The notes under the pieces were generated by a model. That model was not told the DNA's origin. It saw nothing but the letters and a program-made list of their open reading frames with translations, and did no database searches. The position numbers were made by a program, and so were the translations under genes. A stretch of 64,000 bases of DNA, from contig NZ_CP060394.1 in assembly GCF_014274465.1 (NCBI RefSeq), positions 1,488,001 through 1,552,000 of the forward strand, read 5' to 3'. Positions 26,833 to 35,454 of the stretch are shown in pieces (position 1 is the stretch's first letter; the number at the start of each line of letters is the position of its first letter). This DNA comes from Alloacidobacterium dinghuense. Lineage in GTDB: Bacteria > Acidobacteriota > Terriglobia > Terriglobales > Acidobacteriaceae.

Positions 26833-27621
26833 CTAGAAAAGTCTCCAATCGTGCCAGATGCCCATGGCGCAGAGGCGGATATAGATATCGGAGAAGCCGA
26901 CCCAGAAGAGGGAGGCCCATGCCCAGTTCTTGTGCTTGCTGTTGAGGAAGCTGACGGCGTTGTAGAGCTTGTGGCGGATGGGGTGCTCGGAGATGGAGTC
27001 GAAGGTGCCTCCGATGAGGTGACGGAAGGCGTGACAGCCGAAGACGTATCCGCCGAGCAGGATGACGTTGATGGTCAGCACGAGGCTGCCAACGCCGATG
27101 CCGAAGCCGCTTGGGAAACGGAAGGAAACGATGGCGTCGTAGACGAGGGAGAACCAGACAATATAGGAGAGGCGCAAGAAGTAACGATGGTAATTTTGCA
27201 TGATGAGCGGGAAGCTTCTCTCGCCGAGGTAGCTTTTGCGCGGTTCGCCTACGGCGCAGGCGGGGGGATCGGCCCAAAAGGATTTGTAGTACGCGCCGCG
27301 ATAGTAGTAGCAGGTAAGGCGGAAGAGGCCGGGAATCCAGAGGATGAGGAATGCAGGCGAATAGGGTAAAAAGCCTGGAAGCCAGTGTGGTTTCGGGCCG
27401 AAGAGCGCGTGCGACGAACTGCCAAAAAGCTCCGGTGAATAAAACGGCGATATGTATGGTCCGAAGGTGTAGTACTGGTTCTGAAATGCTGCCCAGGTGG
27501 AATAAACGATAAAGGCGCTGAAGCCGAGGAAGACCAGGGTGGGAGAAAGCCACCAGGCATCACGGCGCGAAGTTTGGCCGAACTTGCCGTTTTTCCAGAC
27601 TACGTCGGGCGCTGCAGACAT
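26833..27621 (-). CDS. sdhC: Succinate dehydrogenase membrane anchor subunit
   Basis: 262 residues from the ATG at 27621, which has a GGAGGG site; the frame extends further upstream without support. Five hydrophobic segments are seen (about 30-48, 85-105, 140-160, 168-190, 230-250). YGYxxx-like aromatic loops and the CHAFRHLIGG segment (about 195-204) supply histidines that could bind haem. It anchors SdhAB to the membrane and passes electrons to quinone. It is the first gene of the sdhCAB-TPR operon; the type (one or two haems) is not resolvable here. Confidence 0.75.
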   Translation of the reverse strand: MSAAPDVVWKNGKFGQTSRRDAWWLSPTLVFLGFSAFIVYSTWAAFQNQYYTFGPYISPFYSPELFGSSSHALFGPKPHWLPGFLPYSPAFLILWIPGLFRLTCYYYRGAYYKSFWADPPACAVGEPRKSYLGERSFPLIMQNYHRYFLRLSYIVWFSLVYDAIVSFRFPSGFGIGVGSLVLTINVILLGGYVFGCHAFRHLIGGTFDSISEHPIRHKLYNAVSFLNSKHKNWAWASLFWVGFSDIYIRLCAMGIWHDWRLF

Positions 27622-27745
27622 GAGTCCCTCCACGGCAGAGGGATTCACACCCGGCCCATTCCGCCGCTGGCACGGCATTCTATAGCAAGGAGTCTGCTAC
27701 TTGCTACCCAGCTTTTTTTTTGAGTTTGTCAGGTTGAGTACGTGC

Positions 27746-29887
27746 TTAGATTTCCTTATCGAGGGAGAGTGCTGTGGTAGCGATGCTGCGCGATAAGGAA
27801 AGGAATGTCTGCGTTTGCGCTGCCAAGGCCGGCCCGGGTTCTGTTACCGGCTCCTTTGCAGAGGCGGTCTGTACGGCTTTTTCCAAACGATCGATGGCTG
27901 CTTGGTTACTCATATCAAGGTGCGGCCCTTTTCCTTCAAGCCGGTCCGCCATGCCGTCCAGCAGTTGGGCCAGCCATTCGTCGAAGGTCAGTTGCGCGGC
28001 GTGAAGTTCTTCCGGCAGCACAAAACCGGGGAGACCGAGGCGGTACTTGAGTAGAGCGATTCGCGTTACGAAGATGAGACGGAGTTGCGGCTGCAATTGC
28101 ACTATGCGGGTTCGTAAAGCCATATCCCGCTGTCGGGACGACCCGAATTCGAATAGAACAGCGTCGGCGAGTGATCGGACTTTGTCGATGGTCTTGTTGA
28201 TGGCCTCGCGCATCGAAGCGGCGCGTTCAATGGCGACTTTTCTGTCGCTGGAACGAGGTTCTCTCATGAATTCGGCGAGCGATCGAACGCCTGAGATGAA
28301 TGTACGCTTCATCTCGATGACAGCTGGCGCGCCGCCGATCTGATCAAAGACGATCCACATGACGGCAAGGCCAAAGAGGATGCCGACGACGCGATCTCTT
28401 GCTATGGCGAGCGACGTCTGGAATTTGAACTCCTGCACGTTAAGAAGGCAGAAGGCGACTGCAGTTTGCGATCCGCCGTAGGAGAGGCGCGGACTACATG
28501 TCGCGACCCAGGCCGCGAGGGTCATCACCGCCGCGAAGAGAACGGTGAATTCCCAGATGGAGTCGAGAGAAGGCAGGACGAATATTTGCGCGCCCATCCC
28601 ACATATGACCCCGCCCAGAATGGCCCCGGCAAAACGCAAGATCTGTTTCTGGCGGGATGAGCCAATGGTTGTGAGGGCGGTCAACAGGCAGGTGGTAATG
28701 GCCGTGCTGATGCCGGGCCAATCGATCGCGTTGTAAGTGATGTAGCACAGGCTTGCCGCAAAGCAACCACGCAAGCCGAACTTAATGTGGTCGGGGTTTG
28801 AGAAGGCGTCCGGCACAAACAGCTTCCACGGCTTTTCGGTACTGATTTCAGTGCGTGCGTATGGGCTGATGGACGGCGAATGTGAGAATATCTCGGAGAT
28901 CTGAGAGACCGTTCTCTGTATTTCGACTAACAATGGAACGCTGCGCGCGGCAGCCTCTTCACTCTCAAACGCGATGGGCGAAGGAAGTTTTCCATTAAGG
29001 AGATTGGTGCGAATATCCGCAACGCCGGCGGCGAGTGTGCGGATTCGTTTCCGGCTTGCATCGTCGGGAATACTGATCTCGAGATATGCCAGGACGGCAG
29101 TTAGATCTACAAGCCTTCCAGTGAGCGCGACGATGGCGCTCATTCTCTCAGCATATTGGGCGGAGTAGGTGCTGCGTTGCAGAATCCGTCGCAACCTCGA
29201 TGTGCCGAGCATGCTGTAGCGGGTAATTGTTTTTCTTGCCGCGGGATCGACAGGGTGAGCCCCGCCGTCGGTGTTAAGAACCACTTCGACCGCGCGCAAG
29301 CGCTCTGCGATGGATTCAACAAGATCATCCCACGGTTTTAAATGCGAGAAGATGAGCTCGAAGGCTACCGTGAGCAGGCTGGCAATCATCACTCCGAAGA
29401 TCGCCCAGAGAGTGTCTTCAACTTGTGTTCCGGCGGGGACGTGCCGGTCCCAGAGTGGAATTGTGACCGCAACCAGGTATGCGAAGCGGTTCGCTGCGAA
29501 GTAATTCGTTGTGGCGCTGAGGGCGAAGAAGAGCAGGAAGAACGTTCCGATGACCCACAGCATGCGCGGAAATGGTTCACCGGCAAAGAAAATGGCACCG
29601 ATGAGGATATAACTTCCTGACAGAATGAATGCGATGATGGCGGTTTTCGCGGCAGTCACTGTCGCTTCGGTACTATCTCGCGAAATGGTGAAAGCATAGA
29701 TCGCGCCGTAGGCACCGAAGGGGATTTTGAAGGTCATCGTAATGACCATCACGACGGTGGCTGCAATGACCATGCGCGCGACAAGCGCGCCTCTTCCTGG
29801 ATAGGGTGCGAGTTCTTCTTTGAGAAAGTCCTTGAGCCAGATGAGTGGCGAAGGGCGTTCCGGCAAGGTTTGGGTCACTGTCGCCAT
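27746..29887 (-). CDS. FUSC-family inner-membrane protein
   Basis: 713 residues of the fusaric-acid-resistance/aromatic-acid-exporter-like family (FUSC). An N-terminal bundle of hydrophobic segments (about 38-185) with IPFGAYGAIYAFTISRDS, a soluble middle domain, and a second membrane bundle (about 380-520) with FRLRGCFAASLCYITYNAIDW-like sequence make the typical two-half layout. Members export aromatic acids or drugs together with a membrane-fusion protein, but no MFP gene is adjacent. It lies between fumC and sdhC on the same strand; 88 and 124-base gaps leave room for its own promoter and for that of sdh. Confidence 0.75.
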   Translation of the reverse strand: MATVTQTLPERPSPLIWLKDFLKEELAPYPGRGALVARMVIAATVVMVITMTFKIPFGAYGAIYAFTISRDSTEATVTAAKTAIIAFILSGSYILIGAIFFAGEPFPRMLWVIGTFFLLFFALSATTNYFAANRFAYLVAVTIPLWDRHVPAGTQVEDTLWAIFGVMIASLLTVAFELIFSHLKPWDDLVESIAERLRAVEVVLNTDGGAHPVDPAARKTITRYSMLGTSRLRRILQRSTYSAQYAERMSAIVALTGRLVDLTAVLAYLEISIPDDASRKRIRTLAAGVADIRTNLLNGKLPSPIAFESEEAAARSVPLLVEIQRTVSQISEIFSHSPSISPYARTEISTEKPWKLFVPDAFSNPDHIKFGLRGCFAASLCYITYNAIDWPGISTAITTCLLTALTTIGSSRQKQILRFAGAILGGVICGMGAQIFVLPSLDSIWEFTVLFAAVMTLAAWVATCSPRLSYGGSQTAVAFCLLNVQEFKFQTSLAIARDRVVGILFGLAVMWIVFDQIGGAPAVIEMKRTFISGVRSLAEFMREPRSSDRKVAIERAASMREAINKTIDKVRSLADAVLFEFGSSRQRDMALRTRIVQLQPQLRLIFVTRIALLKYRLGLPGFVLPEELHAAQLTFDEWLAQLLDGMADRLEGKGPHLDMSNQAAIDRLEKAVQTASAKEPVTEPGPALAAQTQTFLSLSRSIATTALSLDKEI

Positions 29888-29975
29888 GCTCGATATTCGC
29901 GACGGCTCAAAACAGCCGGCTTGTCAATCGTAATATCAGTGATGGCCGAAGCAGAGAAGGATTAAAAGGAGCGTG

Positions 29976-31415
29976 TTAGCTACCTGAAGACTTCTTTTGC
30001 AGTGGATGGGTCATGTCCTCCGGCCGCACCCACTCGTCAAATTGTTCGGCGGTGAGAAAGCCGAGCTTGAGCGCGGCTTCCCGCAGGCTGATGTCTTCGC
30101 GGTATGCGGTGAGGGAGATCTTCGCGGCCTTCTCGTATCCGATGTGAGGATTGAGGGCGGTGACCAGCATCAGCGAGTTCTCAAGATGCTCTTTGATGCG
30201 TTTTTCGTTCGGCTCGATTCCATTGGCGCAATGCTCGGTGAAGGAGCGGCAGGCATCGGCTAGCAATTCGGTGGATGCGAGAACATTGTGCAGCATGACC
30301 GGCTTGTAGACGTTGAGTTGGAAGTTGCCCTGCGATCCGGCGAAGGCCACGGCATGGTCATTGCCGAAGACCTGAACCGCGACCATGGTGAGAGCTTCGC
30401 ACTGCGTCGGGTTTACTTTTCCCGGCATGATGGATGATCCCGGCTCGTTTTCCGGGATCTTGAGTTCGCCAAAACCAGCTCGTGGGCCGCAGGCGTACCA
30501 GCGAACATCGTTGGCAATTTTCATGAGCGCACCTGCGAGCGTGCGCAGTGTTGCGCTGACGGTGACCATGCCGTCGTGAGCGGAGAGTGCCGCGAACTTG
30601 TTCGGAGCCGAGATGAAGGGCTTGCTGGTTTCTTGGGCTATGTAACGGGCAGTGACTTCGCCGAAGCGTGAGTCGGCGTTGAGCCCGGTGCCGACGGCGG
30701 TGCCTCCGATGGCCAGTTCATAAATCAACGGGAGCGATTGGCGAATGGTGTCGAGGGCTTGATCGAGTTGCGCGACCCAGCCGGAAATCATCTGGCCGAC
30801 CGTCAATGGTGTCGCGTCCTGAAGATGGGTTCGGCCGATCATGACAATGTGTTCATAGGCCTGTGACTTGGTGTTGAGCACTTCGCGGAGTTCGGCCACG
30901 GCCGGAAGCAGCAGGCTCTCGATGGCTTCGACGGTTGCAATGTGCATTACGGTTGGGAAGGTGTCATTCGACGATTGGCTGTGGTTTACATCGTCGTTGG
31001 GGTGAATGGGTTTCTTTGAGCCGGGTTGGCCTCCTACGATCTGGATCGCACGATTCGCGATCACCTCGTTTGCATTCATGTTGGTCTGTGTGCCGGAGCC
31101 TGTCTGAAAGACGACCAGCGGGAATTCGCTGTCCCACTTGCCCTCGATGACTTCCTGGGAGGCGCGCACGATGAGGTCTACTTTTTCCTTCGGCAGTTGG
31201 CCCAATTCTCCATTGGCGAGGGCAGCGCATTTTTTCAGGATGCCGAGGGCGCGGATTACGTGACGCCCCCAGCGAAAGCGCTCTACGCCGATCTGAAAAT
31301 TAACGTGAGAGCGTTCGGTTTGTGCGCCCCAAAGATGATCTGCGGGAACCTTGACTTCACCCAGGGCGTCCTCTTCAATCCGAAAGGGATGCGCTGCTGT
31401 TTCGCTGATTGCCAT
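29976..31415 (-). CDS. fumC: Fumarate hydratase class II
   Basis: 479 residues. It hydrates fumarate to L-malate without a metal. The superfamily signature [17 protein letters not shown] is present near residue 325, and the substrate-binding blocks [14 protein letters not shown] (about 107-120), [14 protein letters not shown] (about 138-151) and [10 protein letters not shown] (about 195-204) match FumC. It starts 34 bases after the maeA stop, so poxB-maeA-fumC form an operon on the minus strand. Confidence 0.93.
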   Translation of the reverse strand: MAISETAAHPFRIEEDALGEVKVPADHLWGAQTERSHVNFQIGVERFRWGRHVIRALGILKKCAALANGELGQLPKEKVDLIVRASQEVIEGKWDSEFPLVVFQTGSGTQTNMNANEVIANRAIQIVGGQPGSKKPIHPNDDVNHSQSSNDTFPTVMHIATVEAIESLLLPAVAELREVLNTKSQAYEHIVMIGRTHLQDATPLTVGQMISGWVAQLDQALDTIRQSLPLIYELAIGGTAVGTGLNADSRFGEVTARYIAQETSKPFISAPNKFAALSAHDGMVTVSATLRTLAGALMKIANDVRWYACGPRAGFGELKIPENEPGSSIMPGKVNPTQCEALTMVAVQVFGNDHAVAFAGSQGNFQLNVYKPVMLHNVLASTELLADACRSFTEHCANGIEPNEKRIKEHLENSLMLVTALNPHIGYEKAAKISLTAYREDISLREAALKLGFLTAEQFDEWVRPEDMTHPLQKKSSGS

Positions 31416-31449
31416 GGCGGGACCCTCTCACATCTTTAGATGATGATCG

Positions 31450-33159
31450 CTATGCTTCTTTATGCTCGTACGACTCGTATACCGGTTCCCAGATGTTGGA
31501 GTCGAGTTCGCGGCTGAGGGCATTCTCATCCGCCACTTGTGCCTGCCTATCTTTGATCGCTTGTTTGCCGACGGCTTCGGCGATGGAGCGACCGAGGCTG
31601 CGGGCTTCTGCGATTGGGGGCAGCAGGCTGCCTTGTTTATTTGTCTGCGTGGGGAGGTGTCTTATCAACTCTGTGGCAGCGGCCTTGACCATCGTGTCGG
31701 TGACGTGTCTGGATTTCGAAGCGATGATTCCGAGCGCGAGCCCAGGAAAGATGTAAGAGTTGTTTGTCTGAGCAACATGAAACGTTTTGCCATTCACGTT
31801 TACCGGTGGGAAGGGACTTCCGGTGCCGATGAGAGCGCGGCCTTCTGTCCAGTCCATCAGATCCTGTGGAGTGGCTTCGCTGCGTGAGGTTGGGTTGGAC
31901 AGCGGGAAGATGACGGGCCTGGCTGTATGCTTCGCCATTTCGCGGACCGCCTCTTGCGTAAAGGCTCCCGTTTGACCGGAGACACCGATGAGGACAGACG
32001 GTTTTACGTTCCGGACTACATCAAGAAGAGAGATTTCTCCGCTCGGCGGCCGCCAACTCTGCACTTCCTGATCTTTGCGCGCATAGGGTCGCTGCTCAGG
32101 ATGTACATCTTTTGTGCTCTCGGTAATCAGGCCGTAGCGATCGATGGCGTAAAAGCGGCTGCGTGCTTCTTCTGGTGAGAGACCCTTGTCCTGAACGAAT
32201 TGCGCAAGCAAATTCGTGATGCCCAGGCCCGCGCTTCCGAAGCCCACGACGACAATTTTCTGCTGCTCTAGTGGAACGCCGGTGACATTGACTGCGGAGA
32301 CCAGAGTGGTTGCCGCGATTGCTGCGGTGCCTTGAATGTCGTCGTTGAAAGTGCAGAGCTGGTCTCTGTAGCGAGCAAGGAAGCGGGCGGCATTCGCGCC
32401 GGCAAAGTCTTCAAATTGCAGCAGAACATGCGGCCAGCGTTTCTTCACAGCATTCACGAAGGTATCGACGAAATCGTCGTACTCCTGGCCGCGGACGCGA
32501 TGATGTCTCCATCCGACGTAGATGGGTTGCTTCAGTTTTTCCTCACTGTCGGTGCCTACGTCGAGCAGAATCGGCAGGCAGTGCTCGGGATGAATGCCGC
32601 CGAGGGCGGTGTAGAGCGCCATCTTTCCGATGGGAATGCCCATACCGCCTGCGCCCTGATCGCCGAGGCCGAGAATGCGCTCACCATCACTGACGACAAT
32701 GCTCTTGATCTCGTCGTAGCGGGGATGACTGAAGATCTGCTCGATGCGGTCTTTGTTTGGGTAGCTGAGGAAGAGTCCGCGTGGCTTTCGCCATATCTCA
32801 CTGAAGCGCTGGCAGCCTTCACCAACGGTTGGCGTGTAGACGAGAGGCAGCATCTTTTCTACATTGCGGACCAGCAATGCGTAGAAGAGCGTCTCGTTCG
32901 CGTCCTGAAGATCGCGGAGAAATGCATACTTGGCGAAGGGGGTTGGCTGTTCGTCCAATACCTGCATGCGGCGCTCAATCTGCTCGTCGAGATCCCCGAT
33001 ATGCGGAGGCAGCAGGCCGTGGAGGTGAAATACGTCACGTTCGTGATCCGTGAAGGCTGTACCTTTGTTGAGGCGTGGAGAATTGATGAGGCTGAATCCG
33101 GAAAGTGAAATCTGACGAGTTGCTGCGGGGGCTGTCGCAAATTGCGTGCTCATTTCCAT
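31450..33159 (-). CDS. maeA: NAD-dependent malic enzyme
   Basis: 569 residues, the length of E. coli MaeA (565). It decarboxylates malate to pyruvate. The N-terminal malic domain has LPLVYTPTVGEGCQRFSE (about 105-122) and the metal-binding FEDFAGANAARFL plus FNDDIQGTAA (about 252-285). The NAD domain has KIVVVGFGSAGLGIT (about 303-317), consistent with NAD rather than NADP use (inference). It sits between poxB and fumC, giving a direct fumarate-malate-pyruvate-acetate gene order. Confidence 0.9.
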   Translation of the reverse strand: MEMSTQFATAPAATRQISLSGFSLINSPRLNKGTAFTDHERDVFHLHGLLPPHIGDLDEQIERRMQVLDEQPTPFAKYAFLRDLQDANETLFYALLVRNVEKMLPLVYTPTVGEGCQRFSEIWRKPRGLFLSYPNKDRIEQIFSHPRYDEIKSIVVSDGERILGLGDQGAGGMGIPIGKMALYTALGGIHPEHCLPILLDVGTDSEEKLKQPIYVGWRHHRVRGQEYDDFVDTFVNAVKKRWPHVLLQFEDFAGANAARFLARYRDQLCTFNDDIQGTAAIAATTLVSAVNVTGVPLEQQKIVVVGFGSAGLGITNLLAQFVQDKGLSPEEARSRFYAIDRYGLITESTKDVHPEQRPYARKDQEVQSWRPPSGEISLLDVVRNVKPSVLIGVSGQTGAFTQEAVREMAKHTARPVIFPLSNPTSRSEATPQDLMDWTEGRALIGTGSPFPPVNVNGKTFHVAQTNNSYIFPGLALGIIASKSRHVTDTMVKAAATELIRHLPTQTNKQGSLLPPIAEARSLGRSIAEAVGKQAIKDRQAQVADENALSRELDSNIWEPVYESYEHKEA

Positions 33160-33181
33160 TCCTCCTGAATCCGGCTATCTT

Positions 33182-34906
33182 TTAGCGGATAAGGTTGGTC
33201 TTGGCGAGATCGATCACTTCATTGCCGCGTCCGCTCAGAACGCAGCGAATCATATAGAGACTGAAGCCCAATGCCTGTTCGAGACTGATCGTTGGCGGCA
33301 TCGAGAGTTCTTGCCGGTTCACAATGACTTCGACTAACGCCGGGCCATTATGCGCGAGCGCGCTGCTCAGGGCTGGGCGCAGCTCCTCCGGCTTTTCCAC
33401 GCGAACGCCGAAGATGTTCGCTGACTCTGCTAGTTTCGTAAAGTTTGGATTGACCAGATCGGTGCCATAATCGACGAGACCTGCGGCTTTCATCTCCAGT
33501 TCGACGAAGCCTAAAGTGCCGTTGTTAAAGAGCACCACTTTAACTGGCAGGTTGAGTTGTTTGAGCGTCAGCATATCGCCGAGCATCATCGCGAGGCCGC
33601 CGTCCCCGGAGAGCGTGACGACCTGCCGCCCGGGATGGCTCGCCTGCACGCCGATCGCATGGGGCAAAGCATTTGCCATGGATCCATGCGTGAAGGAGCC
33701 GAGCAATCTGCGCTTGCCGTTCATGGTGAGGTAACGCGCGGACCAGACCACGGGCGTGCCGACATCACAGGTAAAGACTGCATCGTCCGCGGCAAGTTCA
33801 TCGAGAGTTTTTGCGACGTATTGGGGATGAATCGGCGTTCGTCCAGGCTCGCCCACTGCGAGGTCATCGAGGCTCTTACGCGCGTCCTTATAGTGGTTGA
33901 GGCACAGGTCGAGATACGAGCGATCGGACTTGTCGTCGAGCAGCGGTATTAACGCATTGAGCGTGTCCTTCACGTTTCCGATCAGACCGAGATCGACGGG
34001 CGTGCGTCGACCAATTTGTTCGCCGAGCCGGTCTACCTGAATGATCTTTGCGTTCTTCGGAAAGAACTGCGTGTAAGGGAAATCCGTGCCGAGCATGAGC
34101 AGCGCATCGCAGTTCATCATGGCGTGATAGCCGGAAGAAAAACCAAGCAGGCCGGTCATGCCCACGTCATACGGATTGTCGTACTCGATAAACTCCTTGC
34201 CGCGTAAAGCGTGCACGATCGGCGATTTCAGATGTTCCGCGGCTTCGATGAGTTCGCTATGAGCGCCTTCACAGCCTGCTCCGCCAAGAATGGTGACCTT
34301 GCGCGCATTGTTGAGAATGTCGGCGGCGGATTTGAGCTCACTGCTGGATGGGCGAAGGACAGAGTTGGATTCTTCGATGCCGAGCGAAATTGCGGGTGCG
34401 GGGCATTCGCGCAGCGCCACATCGCCGGGAAGAATGACCACGGCAACGCCTTGCTTCGTGATTGCCGTGCGCATGGCAATAGCCAGGACGCGCGGCATCT
34501 GTTCCGCTTGCGAGACCAGCTCGCAGTAGTGGCTGCAATCTTTGAAAAGGTGGTCGGGACGCGTCTCTTGAAAATAGCTGCTTCCGATCTCGTGGCTGGG
34601 AATCTGCGCGGCGATGGCAAGCACCGGCACGCGGCTGCGTTGACAATCAAAGAGCCCATTGATGAGGTGAAGATTGCCGGGGCCGCAACTGCCCGCACAT
34701 ACTGCCAGCTTTCCGGTAAGATGGGCTTCCGCACCGGCGGCGAATGCGGCCGCTTCTTCATGGCGCATATGCAGCCAGTCGATGCCTTTGGTTCTGCGGA
34801 TGACATCGGTCAGGCCGTTGAGAGAATCTCCAACTACGCCGTAGACACGCTTTACGCCTGCATTCACGAGTGTTTCGATAAATACTTCGGCTACCTTCCT
34901 TGGCAT
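33182..34906 (-). CDS. poxB: Pyruvate:quinone oxidoreductase-like ThDP enzyme
   Basis: 574 residues (E. coli PoxB is 572). A thiamine-diphosphate and FAD enzyme that converts pyruvate to acetate and CO2 and feeds electrons to quinone. The N-terminal pyrimidine domain has the catalytic Glu in RHEEAAAFAAGAEAHL (about 48-63). ThDP binding is GDGGLAMMLGDM to NNGTLGFV (about 432-464). It is the promoter-proximal gene of the poxB-maeA-fumC operon. Pyruvate oxidase and acetolactate synthase share this fold; the GVVGDSLNGL N-terminus and C-terminal tail favour PoxB. Confidence 0.82.
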   Translation of the reverse strand: MPRKVAEVFIETLVNAGVKRVYGVVGDSLNGLTDVIRRTKGIDWLHMRHEEAAAFAAGAEAHLTGKLAVCAGSCGPGNLHLINGLFDCQRSRVPVLAIAAQIPSHEIGSSYFQETRPDHLFKDCSHYCELVSQAEQMPRVLAIAMRTAITKQGVAVVILPGDVALRECPAPAISLGIEESNSVLRPSSSELKSAADILNNARKVTILGGAGCEGAHSELIEAAEHLKSPIVHALRGKEFIEYDNPYDVGMTGLLGFSSGYHAMMNCDALLMLGTDFPYTQFFPKNAKIIQVDRLGEQIGRRTPVDLGLIGNVKDTLNALIPLLDDKSDRSYLDLCLNHYKDARKSLDDLAVGEPGRTPIHPQYVAKTLDELAADDAVFTCDVGTPVVWSARYLTMNGKRRLLGSFTHGSMANALPHAIGVQASHPGRQVVTLSGDGGLAMMLGDMLTLKQLNLPVKVVLFNNGTLGFVELEMKAAGLVDYGTDLVNPNFTKLAESANIFGVRVEKPEELRPALSSALAHNGPALVEVIVNRQELSMPPTISLEQALGFSLYMIRCVLSGRGNEVIDLAKTNLIR

Positions 34907-35454
34907 GCGCTTAACCCTTCTCTATTGAAAGTTGTCGAGATTGTCTGCTGATCAGCAAGTCAGGTTGTCTAGAGGGAAGATGACGGGAAAAATGGTCTTT
35001 GAAGGAGCGATATTCGGCTGGATCTCGCGAGTATGGATGACGCCTATAGCGCAACGGATGACGCATGGATGGTTCTCCGTGTGGAGATGCTTGCTATTGC
35101 TGAGTGCTTGAAGCGTATTTAGTGGAGCCCGGTTGTGACATCACCCTCGGATTGGTGTCATCTGTTTTGGGGTAAATCGCGTTTGCTCTCTCAAGTTGCA
35201 GATAGCGTGAGCAATGACATGAATTTTAGTAGCTCAAAAGCAAAGCCGAAATACCAAGACGAGGAAAATGTGGATTACCCATTTGGGTAAGTATTTTCCG
35301 TCGTTCCTAGGCAGTTTTCTTCTTATGGTGGTGAAGGGGATGGCAGGTTTTGTCGCAGGTGGAATGTATACAAAGATGTATACTCCATCCCCGAGACGAA
35401 ATTGCGAGTTGAACTGTGTCACTCCTCGCCAATCGAGGGTTCACTGGAGGATGA
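34907..35454. other. Divergent intergenic region with repeated GTATAC sites
   Basis: 548 bases between poxB (minus) and the S9 peptidase gene (plus). No gene is supported. A 94-codon opening at 35268 overlaps the peptidase start in another frame and has no domain. It contains the promoters of both units and the paired ATGTATAC sites at 35364-35383. Confidence 0.5.
35364..35383. promoter_or_regulatory. Paired ATGTATAC direct repeats, possible operator
   Basis: Two copies of ATGTATAC start 12 bases apart (35364 and 35376), 72-91 bases upstream of the peptidase start. Each contains the palindromic core GTATAC, which also forms the core of the 10-bp palindrome upstream of the GH127 gene at 43122. 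Spacing of about one helical turn suits side-by-side binding of a repressor. The core alone is short enough to occur by chance. Confidence 0.35.

Noticed and set aside
35134-35162. Apparent inverted repeat TGACATCACC...GGTGTCA
   Set aside because: Only four contiguous pairs survive without bulges; too weak for a terminator or riboswitch.
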